A stretch of 64,000 bases of DNA from Lepidostoma basale (GCA_022606425.2 JAHDVF020001563.1:310001-374000); one strand, 5' to 3'. Positions 33,917 through 45,525 are shown, counted from the stretch's first letter. Notes: generated by a model from the sequence alone, not told the origin. Made by a program: numbers and translations.

Positions 33917-34570
33917 TTTTTATACTTATTCCAAATTTTGCCTTTATTTGACATATTTTAATATACAATATATTGAGCAAAGTGAAATAAACTTCGTTTA
34001 GTAGTTGTTTTGGATAATAATAAAACTATTTTATTGCAAACTTAATGTTAGATATTATCATATAATCAGTATAGAATATAAAACTAATATTTTTTACCTG
34101 CATTCAACGTATTTTCGTGCCGTGTATAACGAATGGGTAGGTGGGTACATGTTATATAGCCACGATGATATACAAGTTGGAAACTCGGGGGTTCGGCCTT
34201 TTTATTGCCGCCGATAAAACAGACACGCGGCGACGGGTTTATAGAACACGTTTGTTTCGGCGTAAAAATCGAATTTGTGAATCCCACCCCTAATTCCTCC
34301 CTCGCCGCACCGCGGTATACTCTTGTTCTTTGACTTTCTTCTGCAAATCCACACCACACTTACACGTTTATAGAATACTGTACAATTGTATTCTACAAGA
34401 CTCAGCTGTCGATTTCTTTACACGTTTATAATATTTAATGATAAATGACGTGTTGGCAGGAGGCGAGTTTCTTGCTTTCGCATCGTAAGGGACTGAGCTG
34501 ACTTAAAAAGCATCGAGGAACTGATTCTAGTTTTCAGAGAGATAAACGCCTCGTTGGGGAGACCTGACAT
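33917..34570. other. Single-copy stretch
   Basis: 34180-34350 is GC-richer (cgccgcaccgcggtat). The 91-codon - frame there has no recognised motif. Not repeated in the window. Confidence 0.35.
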
Positions 34571-34775
34571 GATACTTACTTACTTACGTCCTATGGCCAT
34601 ACAACTCTTGAAGAGTTTTAGCCTCCTTGATGATTTTTCGCCAAGCTCCTCGATCCTGCGCCTTTTGCTCCCAGCAGTCCGATTCGCCCAACCTAGCCAG
34701 GTCAGCCAGAACATTGTCCATTAGGCGCAGCCTAGACCTTCTTAGAGATCTTACTCCAGTCGGTCTAGACGCATA
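34571..34775 (-). mobile_element. LINE 3' fragment with (TTAC)n tail
   Basis: Antisense (ttac)n at 34577-34591 followed by gtcctatggccatacaactc, gccaagctcctcgatcctgc and ggcgcagcctagaccttctt. The - strand gives RLRLMDNVLADLARLGESDC, a LINE C-terminal RLR/D-LA--R pattern. Confidence 0.65.
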
Positions 34776-36934
34776 CAGTTTTTTTTTTATATATACGCGA
34801 TTTTTATATACGATTTTTTATATGAATACTTGAATTTTGATATAAAAGTAAATATAACCTTCGTTTTAATGAATTAAAACTAAAAAACAAAAACAGTATT
34901 TTGTTAATTTTCATAATTTAAGATTCATTATTATTTAAACAAAATACGCACACTTTCTTAGACGCGTGTTGAAAGAAATGTATACAATATGAGAATACAT
35001 ATATTAAATAAATATACACAAGTTTAAGTAGTTGGATTTCTTGATTATAGAAATAGCAAAGAAATTATAATAAGTAAAACATTACATAATGGAAAGAATT
35101 TTGTCACAGAAAACCTAAATTCTTTGTACATTGGACCTAATATTATTATTACATTATTCGCATGTTTGAATAAATTAAAATCACGTAACAAGCTCCCCCA
35201 TTCTAAATCTTTTCTGTTTTAAGTAATTTCTTGTTAAATGCAAAATTGTGTATTCAAGAAACATTAATCAAAAAGTAATATTCCTACCAAAAATACCCAT
35301 TTATGATGTATAGGGTAACTACGCATTTTTTACAAGATGTTTCATTTCACTCGACACTCGCTCGCCCGCGGACCGCGCTTGACATAAAGCCCATGAAATG
35401 ACATTACGTTTACGATGTGAACTTTTCTTGTTCCAAATTCGAAAGTTCGATTTTTAAGATATGAATTTTTCCGAGCGTGTTTATTAGATTGGGCTTATTT
35501 GCATTTTATTATTTCAAAACTCGCTGGAAGTTACAGCGAGGAACAATAAGGTGGTATTTTCTTAAATTGAATTTCTAACTTTCTGGGTTGATCGAAACGG
35601 CGAACGAATTGATTCACTTAAATTAGGTCTCTTATATTTAAGGGTCAACTTTGTTCATTAAAAACTCTATTCGATATAAACTATAGTTCAAGTAGCACGT
35701 GTTCAGGCGTGGGTATCTCTCAGATTTGAAAACGAACTTCATCAATAAGAATTATATGCAGTTTTGAAACGATGAAAACATTGCTTCATTTAAATTGGAA
35801 TTCTACTCTTTAAGAATTAACATTATGCCAATCCAACATTTTTCTTCGCTTATTTTTATTCAAGTATCATTTTAATTCATATCTTATTTTACATGGCTGC
35901 ATTCTGTTGTTTTTGAATCAGCAAAAATATGTCGACAATTCATCCTCAAAGTTATCATATAATTGACGCAAAACATGTAATCTTTGATTAATAAAGGACA
36001 ACTGGGCTCTAAGGACACATTTATTTCATAAAAGAACTACTTGTAACCTATATGTTTTTTTTATGATATATTTGTATAAACTAAAGGCACTGACATTGTG
36101 TAAATAATAATCATATTTATCTTATAAAACACTGTTTTTCCACTTATATGAGTTTTTTTTATCATCATCCCGTTTTTATCGTTCTTCAAACGGTATAATA
36201 TCCTTTATTTTTAACATTCCGAGATTAATAAACTTATATTAGTGGAACAGTGGTTTTATTTAAAAACTTATAATATCACTTTCAATTAAATTAGCAAGTA
36301 TTCAAATAATAATTAAATGTTTAAATTAGATATACAATACTTTCGAATTAAGATTTAAAAAAACTAATCAAACACGATTCAATGGAAAAAAATAAGTGTT
36401 TTTTGATATCACACAAATATGTTAATTATCACTTTAAGTTTGAAAAGTAATAAATAATGAAATTAAACTTACATATTGTTTTAAACAAATTTCATATTCG
36501 TAAATATCATGAATCACTTATTTATAAAATCGGTCTTAAATCATTATTCAAAAATTCTTAAATATTTTTTTATGCAATTATTACAAATAATTATATAATA
36601 CTTATCCATATCATTTAAAGATCGTGACTATTTGGGGTAGGTACCCCGCACCCACCCACGCAATTTAATAGCATTTAATTAAACTAATCCATCCACACAG
36701 TTCGCCTTGCCTAATTTAAGAATACTGGGGCCATTACCGGCATTAGTTGCCATAAAATTCATTCTGGCCAGAAGACCGTCAGCGCCGCGCGAACTCGTTC
36801 CAATTAGGGTTATTAATGGCGATATAACGATGTTAGGGCTACTCCTCGCTTCCGTCTCTCTTCTCTGCCGATACCACGCGCTGCCCAGGACTGGTACTCT
36901 CCAAGTACTGAAATACATTATGAAACAAAGGTAT
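34776..36934. other. Long repeat-free stretch
   Basis: About 2.1 kb without any family found elsewhere in the window. It is AT-rich except for 35330-35600 (tcgacactcgctcgcccgcg) and 36610-36945 (cattaccggcattagttgcc, cgttccaattagggttatta). These two are candidate conserved non-coding islands in the inferred semaphorin intron. The 79-codon frames at 36680-36946 overlap on both strands and are not convincing. Confidence 0.4.
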
Positions 36935-37025
36935 CTAAGTAACTAACAATCGCGCCGTCTTTCTGAAGGGGTAGGCAGAAATAATGGACCACCAAATTAT
37001 TCTTTCTTTACATACTTCTCTCGAA
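36935..37025 (-). mobile_element. LINE-W/SINE-R tail scrap
   Basis: aactaacaatcgcgccgtct, gaaggggtaggcagaaataa and ttctttacatacttctctcg are an antisense 3' end only. Confidence 0.7.
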
Positions 37026-37102
37026 AAAAAATTTTAAATAACATTGTATTTTTCTTTTTGTATGCTTTGAATATACAACACTAACTTAATTTTTTTTAAA
37101 TT

Positions 37103-37148
37103 AAATATCAGACATGTTTCGGACAACCGGTCCTTCCTCAGTGATTTT
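37103..37148 (-). ncRNA. Hammerhead-like motif (family D, left arm)
   Basis: - strand: atca, CTGAGGA, A, GGAC cggtt GTCC, GAA, ACATGT, C, tgat. The core, stem II, palindromic stem III half and at least 4 bp of stem I are intact. The sequence is almost identical to the best copy at 62492. Confidence 0.5.
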
Positions 37149-37150
37149 AT

Positions 37151-37441
37151 AAAGCCTAGTTTCTCAAAGTGGGCGATAACGCCCCCTTGTGGGCGTTTGA
37201 GACATTCAGGGGGCAGTTTATGCGTGGGCAGATAAAAAAATATAGTCTAAAAATACAACAAAAAAATACGCTAATTACGTAGGTACTAATTAAGCAAATC
37301 AAACTTAAATATTGGTTTATTTTATTATTGTATGTATTGTAATCATTTTCCCAAATTTTTTCTTTTGAATAACTTTTATGGGAGGGGGGCGTTGAACGTT
37401 TATATTTCTTCTAAAGGGGGGCCCAGAAAAGATTGGAAACC
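37151..37441. mobile_element. hAT-like MITE
   Basis: Begins cctagtttctcaaagtgggc and ends agattggaaacctatg, short imperfect inverted termini of the hAT type (YAG-GTTTCYCAAA). G/C-rich subterminal blocks cgcccccttgtgggcg and ggggggcccag lie inside the ends. Flanks ttataaag and tttaaagg could be a worn 8-bp target duplication. Family D sequence resumes on both sides. No ORF. Confidence 0.6.
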
Positions 37442-37721
37442 TATGTTTAAAGGTACGTATTTAAAATATCATAAAATTGTTTGCAAATATGATCAGTATT
37501 GACAGATGTTATACAGATTTATTTTGGAACGTTTATGCTTTTGTTATAACAAATATTATGAATCAATTTAAATTTTAAAATAATAATTTAAAGTTATTAT
37601 TGGGGTTCAGGTAATTACTTACAACAACGGAAATAAGTTAAAGATGGACTTGACTTTAAATTGATTTGATTATTTATATTATTTTATTTATTTTTAATTT
37701 ATTTTTAATATGTATCTTTAT

Positions 37722-37770
37722 AATATCACTGAGGAAGGACCCGTTGTACGAAACATGTCTGTAACATGTT
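37722..37770 (+). ncRNA. Hammerhead-like motif (family D, right arm, mutated)
   Basis: aatatca, CTGAGGA, A, GGAC ccgtt GTAC, GAA, ACATGT, C, TGTAAC. One stem II pair is lost and stem I is shortened, compatible with decay. Confidence 0.4.
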
Positions 37771-37800
37771 GTATATACAAAGTATACAAAAAGAAAAAGA

Positions 37801-38799
37801 CAAATAAACATCTACAACACGAAGTATGGCGAATAGAAGAAAAAAAACTTTTTTTTCCAGCTCAGCCTGTTGGGACGCGCAGAGTTAATGGAGGACTATA
37901 TTTAGTTCCGCTAAAACGTCTAATTACACTATTTTTTTATTTCAGCCACTTTAAAATTGGAATACTTCTAGATTTGTGTCTGTATTTCGAATATCTTTCA
38001 TTCTCATTTAAGCGTTGTACTGACTGTAAAAATATTTACAATAGCCGTAATAAATTTTTAAAAAGACGATAAAATATTCATCGTGCGTAACGTCTGCGAA
38101 GCCAGTGGAGTAATTTGCTATAACTTATAACGTACAGTCACATCTGCCTGATGTTTAAACTGGAGAAATTACAGAATTCGTATGCACAAGTCGTCAGTAG
38201 TTTTCTTTCGACCTCGCAAACATGTCCCAACAAATTAGTTATTTAAACCCTTACTCCTTCCTAAAACAAAACAAAAAATACGCAAAACACACACAGGTCG
38301 AATCTCACGCGATACAAATACATACGCAATACTCATACACCTACACATTTACTCCTCACGCACACCACATATCGGCTCTCTTAAGCTTTTGCGTTTAGGG
38401 TCACCATTATCTATAATATAATAGTTACAAAATTTAACGCTTTTTTTTTATTAATAAAATCGCTATTTTTTTATTTTCGAAGGTTTTACATCTTTATCAT
38501 CGGGAGAAAGATATAAACGCCATTGTGGACTGACATCTAAGATTTTTTGGATAGACTTTTGTTTGCGATGACAACTTTAAGTGCACTTTTCGCTGTGTTG
38601 TCTGTCCCACAAATATTATAAAATTTAGTGGATATTTTTTTATTAATTTACACTAATTATTTTATGGAAATGAGATTTTTCTCCTTACTCAGGATTGATC
38701 GAATGAATGTTATTGCATTTCATAATGATCTAGCATAAAGACAAAGCACGTAAAGTCTAAAAGATTATGGCACATCAATTTACTGAGAAATTAAATAAA
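37801..38799. other. Unassigned stretch
   Basis: 37817-37842 (agtatggcgaatagaagaaa) is the outer end block also seen at 8317, 52306 and 62743. 38440-38510 contains a decayed hammerhead-like - strand motif (cgatgataaagatg, ccttcgaaaa). The rest is AT-rich and unrecognised. Confidence 0.4.
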
Positions 38800-38892
38800 T
38801 AAATTGTGATATTAAAACAGTGTTTCAAATTAAAGAGTTCATAATATTAAAGTATCATTGTGTTTTCGACAAAACAATGGATTATCTAACTT
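38800..38892 (+). mobile_element. Foldback family 1, distal end only
   Basis: attgtgatattaaaacagtg, aagtatcattgtgttttcga and caaaacaatggattatct match the last ~90 bp of 16625-16912. Confidence 0.65.
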
Positions 38893-39879
38893 TGACACAA
38901 TCGTGTATTTTTATTAGTATTACTGTAATTATTATTTATAAGTAGCGTTAATTTTAAGCATTTGTTAATTACATAAGGTAATTTTCTAAAGCTTATCACG
39001 ACTTTTAGTTCAATGTCTTTAATTATTAATTACATCCTCATCTTTACTCACTTCCCTCTCCGGAAAAAAATGTGGCGTGTCTATCCATATACCACTATCC
39101 CATGTTGTGCAAGCTGCAGACGTAATTTTATTTAATCAGAGAAAAGTTTTCATTTTGAAAATTAGTTTTGGTCACAACGCGAGCACAGGAGTCGTACACG
39201 AGATGTTGCATGCGTTTTGGGATTGTAATCTGATAGCGAGGACCCAAACCACTCACCCACCCCACTCGGAGGCCAGCACCATCTAGCGGCCGGAGGACGG
39301 AATTAGTTTTATATCTGACATCTACCGCGACCCGCCTAGACAGCATGAAGTAATTAGCGAAATAAACTAAGAAATTTCTAGAAAACAAAAACGTATTTTG
39401 ATACGTGCTTCCGATTGACGAATCTAATAAACATTGGTGTGTTTTTTTAGGCAATTTAATTCGGGAGAGGTGATTATTAGGCATTTTTCTATTTGAGTTA
39501 TTTTCCGAATTGGGCCAAGACCTAGCTCATAATACGATCTTAGATAAGTCTGGCAGGCAGCGCAGTGCCTGACTGCCAGGATACAATCCATCATGATAAT
39601 TTAATTATGGTCAGGAATTAATGAATAAATGACCATTTCGATTACATCAATATTTTTATGCGAGCCCGGGGAGCATTTTGCGTTACGTTGATTAATCTTG
39701 ATAAATTATAAAAAATTGCAAATTTCGCTGCAAAAAAAAGTTTAAAAGATTGATGAATGACTTAAAACTCTACTTTGCATGAAATCTAAAATACAATATT
39801 TTTAAGTTTATTGGCTACATACTTTACACATTTAAAAAAAGACTTTTATATAACTCATACACTCATAAATTGTGTTTGA
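38893..39879. other. Single-copy stretch
   Basis: 39060-39330 is mixed in composition with overlapping frames on both strands. 39530-39700 is likewise unique (gcaggcagcgcagtgcctga). No family or domain recognised. Confidence 0.4.
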
Positions 39880-40175
39880 CAGTGTTTAAGGCTCGACACC
39901 AGAGAGCGCCAACGTATATTTCGGACCTCTACGGAAAGGCAACGTTCACTCCGATCAGCAGAAACAAATGCGAACAATATTACAATTCCAGTCAGAGCCA
40001 ATAAAGTAAGTTTCTATGATCGTGCTTTCGGCGTTGCGGGTCCGTTGGCGTGCAATAGCTTCCATGTTAATATGAGGAGAATGACGTTAAATTTAAGAAA
40101 CTTCTAAAGACTGCACTGTTCGGTCAGTCTTTTCATAGTGCGCCCTTGATTTTACAAAACGGCGCACTTAAAATA
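39880..40175 (+). mobile_element. LINE RT C-terminal fragment (CR1-like)
   Basis: VFKARHQRAPTYISDLYGKA, then after frameshifts SFYDRAFGVAGPLACNSF and KFKKLLKTALF. The order (H-RAP-YL-DL, R-F-VAGP--WNS, FK--LKT-LF) is the standard end of CR1/L2/Rex-type reverse transcriptases. Confidence 0.75.
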
Positions 40176-40326
40176 TAAATCATCATGGATAATAAGAACA
40201 TACAAAATTCGTCTTGACAACAGTATATGGACATTTGTAGGAACAATTCGGAAAGGTATTTAATATGGACGTTGAATTTTTTTAATTTCTGAAAAGTTAA
40301 GGCGTTAAAATTGTGGAATTCAAAAG

Positions 40327-41017
40327 GATTTTTTCAAAAGAAAACACTGTTTGATATTCCACTGTACTATATTTAAAGACTACACAACATGTTTCAGAGT
40401 TACTTCCATCTTCAGGTGTGGAGTTACCTCAGTCTTTGCATTTAATTTTATAGACTCCACTTTTTTGCCAAATGTCTGTTTTTTGTTTTGAGTTTAAATG
40501 GAGTTGGCCAAGGTTGTTTTTTGTGTAAAAAGCTAGTTTAATGTGAAACGGGGAAGAATTTTTTGAGTTTATTGGATAAGCCGTTAATGCATAGGAAACG
40601 TCTCCATGAAATATTGGTGTTTTGTGGATGAGAATATATTGTTTACTCTTCATGTTCTAAATTATTAAGTAGTCAGAATCAATTAAAAAATGATTAGTCC
40701 AGATAACATTTAAAGTCAAATATAGCTTTCCATTACATTGTATTAATTGTATTGAATTGTATTATTTATTGTGTTATTTCAATTGTATTATATATAATAT
40801 AAATGTGGGTTTTTCCCCCAATGTAATTTGTTACCGGTGATTTAGATTTTAGTCACAATATTTTGTTTATATATAATATAATAAGTCTTTCTTGTTTTAG
40901 TTTTAGTCGTATATTTACACCTGAAGATGGAAGTAACTCCAAAAAATGTTGTGAAGTCTATAAATATAGAATAGTGGAATATTAAACAATGTTTTCTTTT
41001 GAAAAAATCCAGTGTAA
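40327..41017 (-). mobile_element. Penelope-like element remnant between inverted repeats (foldback E)
   Basis: Arms of about 100 bp face each other: ttttttcaaaagaaaacact at 40331 and gttttcttttgaaaaaatcc at 40990. Each holds a hammerhead-like core: - strand 40380-40421, CTGAAGA, short GGA/TCT stem, GAAACATGTTGTG; + strand 40915-40965, CTGAAGA, GGA/TCC stem, then a mutated aaaaaatgttgtg. Between them, antisense, lies a PLE coding fragment (40429-40653). PLEs are known to have pseudo-LTRs in direct or inverted orientation, which explains this layout. Confidence 0.7.
40429..40653 (-). pseudogene. Penelope-like polyprotein fragment (RT to GIY-YIG linker)
   Basis: A - strand frame of 74 codons ends SPFHIKLAFYTKNNLG, QLHLNSKQKTDIWQKSGVYK, IKCKD and a stop. 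In Penelope-like retroelements the segment -KLAF-NKLGQL---K-K- followed by SGVYK-KC is the stretch joining the RT thumb to the GIY-YIG endonuclease (GVYKIKC begins the GIY domain). Here the endonuclease is cut off immediately after its first strand, and the sequence passes straight into the hammerhead-like repeat. The RT core is missing upstream, so this is a dead fragment. The residue pattern is distinctive. Confidence 0.72.
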
Positions 41018-41571
41018 TTGATTTTTTTTCTAATGACAGCACATTTCTGACGAAGATGACAAGACAAGAAATAATTGTCAGTTTCGCAACTATTGTACGA
41101 GTAGCAGTCATTTTTGTGTTCCATAATAACAAACAAAACCATAACCACCACAAAAAATATTAAACTTTGCTCAATTATTTTCTACTCCTTGGGAAAAATT
41201 GGCACATGCTGTCAACTTTTCAGCACGTCATCTATAAACTTTACTACCAAGTCGGTTAATATATTATATAAGAATTTCTAAACGCTAATGAATGTTTCGC
41301 ATTTCTTAAACCGACTTATCGATAATCAGCAAATTGCCATTCGGTTACATGATAAATTCAATGCCTTTAGTTTCTTTGTTTTATTGTTAGTTTCTACAAA
41401 AAAAACTATCTCGAAATCAAGAAATTGCATTGCCCTCTTATATGTTATGGGTTTTTCAAAGAAATCCATTAAATACGAATTTGTATTTACTGTTCTCAAA
41501 CTGTTCGACTTGACTGAAGTTTATACAAAACGATTATTTTAAACTTAGGAAATTTAAACTAACTTAAATCC
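41018..41571. other. AT-rich, nothing firm
   Basis: 41030-41160 has - strand frames with hydrophobic stretches but no recognised motif. 41288-41542 has an 84-codon + frame, also unrecognised. Confidence 0.4.
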
Positions 41572-41995
41572 ACTATTTATTTTAAAATATTTAAAAAACA
41601 CGACATGTTTCGGAGGATACATCCACCTTCAGGTGTAAAAATATAATAAAAACTAAACAAATAAAGACATTTATAATTCGACACAATAATTCAAATTTAA
41701 AAATTAACCTGTCATATTTGTTATAAGTAGGTACTTAAAATTATTTTTTTAACAGTAAGAACTAATAAATAATATTAAATAATAATAGTACATGACGATT
41801 ATATAAAAAATGTAATTTAGAAAAAACAAACATTTGAAAAGACATAATGTATATAGAAATTAATAAATGATTAATTTGTATTTGATTGGGAATGGGAGCT
41901 TGGGAGATTAAATGTAGACAAAGTATAATATTTAAGGAGAAAGGAGTAAAAGGAGGTATCCTCCGAAACACGTCGTGTTTTTTAATATTTTTTAA
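41572..41995. mobile_element. Foldback family F
   Basis: Arms taaaatatttaaaaaacacg and cgtgttttttaatatttttt face each other. The - strand left arm (41600-41650) reads CTGAAGG, GGAT gt ATCC-like pairing, CCGAAACATGTC, GTGT, with ACAC upstream giving a 4-bp stem I plus a further 6 bp beyond an internal loop. The + right arm has ggaggtatcctccgaaacac, gtcgtg. The interior is AT-rich and non-coding. Confidence 0.65.
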
Positions 41996-42789
41996 TAAGT
42001 ATTGGATTAAACAAGTTGATTATTTTAAATTTCAACAAATTTACTTGTTCTTAAAATTTGGCTTTAAACTTTCTTCTTATTTTCTCGTCGCATATCCTTT
42101 ACAAAATGTTTGCCACCAAGTGCTCCGTTTTTCCTTTGTTCCTCGAAGCTTGTATGAGATCTGCCCATGGTCATAATACACTCCCCTATTCTTAGTTTTC
42201 CTGCTATAAAATTCTTCTGCGTCCCACTTCTTCTTCCCTCGATATTCATATAAATTATCAGCTTCAGTTAAAGATATAATTTGCTCTAGTCATGCAGTTT
42301 TTCTTATTTTTACTGAAGTGAGTAGAACCGTTCTCAAACTCGGAAATCAGAAAAATTACGAGGATTCTATGATATTTAAAAAAAAAATTAAAACTGCGAA
42401 TTGTTTTTTTAAGGTTTCCTTTTTTTCCAAAATGTACATAACTAATTATATCTTATGACATGTTTAAATTCAAAATATTATACTTAACTTGTAGAAAAGG
42501 CTCTTTGTTGATTGGAGCCGTTATGGATTGTGGTTGTATTCAGGTCACGTCAGACAAAATTTCGTTTTCAAGTTATATCGTATTCCGTGGTCAATTCTGT
42601 AACCGACATTTCAATTGCAATAATCTCCGAAACATCAGTTAACTAGAGCAATCACGGAACACAATGCAGCTCGAAAACCAAACTCTAGTCGTGAATAACA
42701 AATGTAATTATCCACAGAACAATATTCTGTGCGATTCCATCAATTATTACTAAATCAAGTAAAAAGCATGGAATTTTGTTTTGTTGTTG
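41996..42789. other. Unassigned stretch
   Basis: A 61-codon - frame at 42064-42249 is rich in charged residues but unrecognised. 42460-42770 is unique with mixed composition. No gene called. Confidence 0.35.
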
Positions 42790-42975
42790 TCGTACATCAT
42801 CATCAGCCCTTAGTCGTCCAGTGCTGAACATAGGCCTCCCTTCCCGACTTTCACAACTCTCTTTCTCTCTCCACTGTCTGCAAGGATTTTTTTGGCCGGT
42901 TGTCGGTCGCCACTCCAGGGTGCGTCTTGTCTACCGATCATCCGTTGTCCTCGCCTCAATTCCACTTCATCGAGG
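42790..42975 (-). mobile_element. LINE 3' fragment
   Basis: Antisense catcatcatcagcccttagt, cgtccagtgctgaacatagg, cctcccttcccgactttcac. The - strand gives the common QHWTTKG-like end with a (GAT)n tail. Short and broken. Confidence 0.6.
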
Positions 42976-43625
42976 CTAGACGAGGCTAGAGGCAAGACGT
43001 ATATATAAAAGACGAATTTGTTTTACCAACTTGCTAATAATTATGCCGATAAATAGAACCTCCTTAATCGCGACCATACCTCCGCAGTAATAAGAAAGAG
43101 TATTTTTTAAATCAATGAATATAACAAACTATACGCTTTTCATTTCTTCTTTATTCACCATCACTTTGTGTTGTGGATTCATATTTGAATAAATTTTTAA
43201 ATACATTGTATTTCCACAACACTCTTTTGCAACTTTGCACAAACATAAGGAAACCATGACGAAGTGTTGTAAAATACAATGTTTTAAATTATTATTCATG
43301 TACGCTTTTCTAGTTATGATGTTTTAAGACTAATCGAAATTTTCTTGAGTTTATTTTTTTTTTCAATAATATATCCACCCCTATTTAATGTTCACAAGAT
43401 CAATTATCTCTTTAATTGATTATTTCCTGTGATCTACAACTCCTTGTCAAACCGGATATAAAAACATTTGGGATATTTTAATAAAGTATTGATAACTTCA
43501 CGTTAGTAATTATGGTGATACGTAGTTTTAACACTTTGGGTTAAAAAATAAAGCTTCCTGAAGTCGTAAGATATTTACTATAGGTAGATTTTTTTATCTT
43601 AATCCATTTATAGAATTTGTTTTTT
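42976..43625. other. AT-rich with a small foldback at 43190-43295
   Basis: ttaaatacattgtatttcca, caacact faces gaagtgttgtaaaatacaat, gttttaa. A similar single arm may lie at 52368-52410. No other feature. Confidence 0.45.
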
Positions 43626-43868
43626 TGTATACAAATACTTTTAGACAAATACTGGACCCATTGCGGGTTAATCATTTTTTAAGTATTATTAAGTATCTCA
43701 ATAGAGACGAAGATGTAAATTATTTGGAAACAGAATATGGTAGTCGAGGCGTTTAGAAGACTTATGACCTGTCATTGGTTGGGTTAAGCGATCACTTTAT
43801 GATTAACAACATTCACCATTCCGCACTTCTTACGACACCACGTCTGACAAATTTTTGGAACTTGTATA
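43626..43868 (+). mobile_element. Foldback family B, single half
   Basis: actggacccattgcgggtta flank, tctcaatagagacgaagatg, gacctgtcattggttgggtt, acgacaccacgtctgacaaa. The second arm is absent. Confidence 0.7.
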
Positions 43869-43954
43869 ATATTTTTTTTAATAACTTCACTGTTGGTAGG
43901 TCCAACTATACTAGCGCCATCTATTAAGGTAATTTTAATCCATTTATATAAATA

Positions 43955-44040
43955 AAAATCCATTTATATAGATACAAAGTTGTAGAGAAAGTATCCCCAT
44001 AAGTCAGTAATCAACTCATTCTAGGAACCCATTTGTAGTA
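43955..44040 (+). repeat. Dispersed 85-bp repeat, copy 1
   Basis: atccatttatatagatacaa, agagaaagtatccccataag, tcattctaggaaccc. A diverged copy lies at 45085-45170. Family unknown. Confidence 0.55.
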
Positions 44041-44049
44041 ATTTATAAA

Positions 44050-44315
44050 CATTATTATTATTGTTATTATTATTATTAATTTGTTCAATTGCTCCTTACA
44101 TCATTACAGCGCGAGCCAAATCGATTTAAAGGGTAAAGCTATCATATTTATTCTCGTGACATTCTAATCTATCGTCATTTTATTGTCACGTGAATTCTAC
44201 ACCAGACCAAAGACAGCTTGACAATCACACTGCTTGTACTCACTGGGAATCGAATCCGGGACCTTCGATATAACAGTCAGAGCTCTTATCACTCTTCTAC
44301 GAAGGTCGCTATGCT
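44050..44315 (-). mobile_element. SINE T1 copy, antisense
   Basis: Antisense tail (att)n, cattttattgtcacgtgaat, accagaccaaagacagcttg, gggaatcgaatccgggacct (reverse B box), ttatcactcttctacgaag (reverse A box). Confidence 0.8.
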
Positions 44316-45329
44316 TTCACCACACTGAATATTCGAAAATAATTCAATAAATAATATAGCACACATCTAACTTCCTGACTATATTTTGTTATCTTCCTAA
44401 AATAGATCAAATATCCTGACATCTAAGCGTTTCAGTAATTTGTATACGATTGTAAAGAATGCTCATATTTTATTTAGCCTCTTAGTTGAATGTTTTGAAA
44501 GGAAAAGCCCCTTAATGGCCGCGGCACGCCAGCGCAGGCGGTGGCGCGCTAATAGACCCACGTCTCCATTACGTGCAATTTTCCACCCCCCTGTCATTAA
44601 ATTATTTTCATTTCGTTTCCAATTACAGATATTATATTTTCATGTTCGGAAAGCAGCAAAGCCGCCTCGCCCAAGCCGCCTGGCCCGGCGAGCGGCGGCC
44701 GTGCAGGTCCAAACTTCTGATGATTAACATCAAACTATTGCAAGTTGCCACTTCTGTTGATGTCGAATGCTAATATACTAATTATGTGAAACCTTTAGGG
44801 CGGCCAATTATTTTTAATGCCTCGGAAAATTCTCACGTCGGATATGGAGAAACGTTTTATAATTATGCTCTTGAAATTAATTTTGTACAGGTGTGTTTCT
44901 TGACTGCAGATTAACATGAATTATGTACTAACTTTTTCAGTTCATACGTGCCGGCAAAGAATTCTATCATTTGTGTATACATACAGCTACAAGTAGACTT
45001 ACGTACACATTCGAGTAAATTATGACGTTGTATGTAACCTTCATAAATCATTATAAACATTAGCGATATAGTTTTTTAAATCGGAATCCATTTCTATAAA
45101 TACAAAGCTCTAGAGAAAGTTTTACCATGAGTCAGTAAGCAAACATATTCTAGGGACCCTTGTTACCAAACCAAAAAATTGTTTTTAGAAAGTTTTTTGT
45201 AAATAACTAAAATAAAAATGTATAACTGTCAATTCAAAAACTTTGTTTTATATCACAATTGTATTTATTTTACTTTAGTAATAATTAAATCACAACTGTA
45301 TTTATTTTACTTTAGTAATAATTAACATT
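44316..45329. other. Single-copy island and duplications
   Basis: 44500-44960 is GC-rich and unique (gccgcggcacgccagcgcag, ggcccggcgagcggcggccg), a candidate regulatory island. 45085-45170 is the second copy of the 43955 repeat. 45244-45325 is a tandem duplication of a ~38-bp unit (gtatttattttactttagta). Confidence 0.45.
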
Positions 45330-45525
45330 AATTTGGTCATGCCATACATTCCTTGGTCTTCCACGGCTTTTCTTTCCACTCACACTGCTTGTATTCCACT
45401 TCCACGGCTTCTCTTTCCACTTGCACATTTTAACCATTCTTCTTTCGTCCATTCACTCCATATTTACAAAACATCTCATAGATGTTTTTATTTTATTTGA
45501 CTTATAATGCAATCATCTGCCTTAC
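45330..45525 (-). mobile_element. LINE-W relative, internal fragment
   Basis: ggtcatgccatacattcctt, ggcttttctttccactcaca, ccattcttctttcgtccatt: antisense of the GRP-KAWHDQ and WFGHME...DE segment, with an internal repetition of the 'ctttccact' block. Decayed. Confidence 0.6.

Larger units (their letters stand above)
37052..37800. mobile_element. Foldback family D, with a hAT-like MITE inside
   Basis: Outer arms gtatttttctttttgtatgc...caacactaactta and gttgtatatacaaagtatac face each other. Each carries a hammerhead-like core (37103-37148 on -, 37722-37770 on +). The central dyad block gacagatgttatacagattt and tattttggaacgtttatg matches 7620-7650. A 290-bp insert sits in the left half. Confidence 0.75.

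Noticed and set aside
36679..36946. Paired 79-codon frames on both strands
   Set aside because: Mutually overlapping antisense frames with no domain; more likely a non-coding island.
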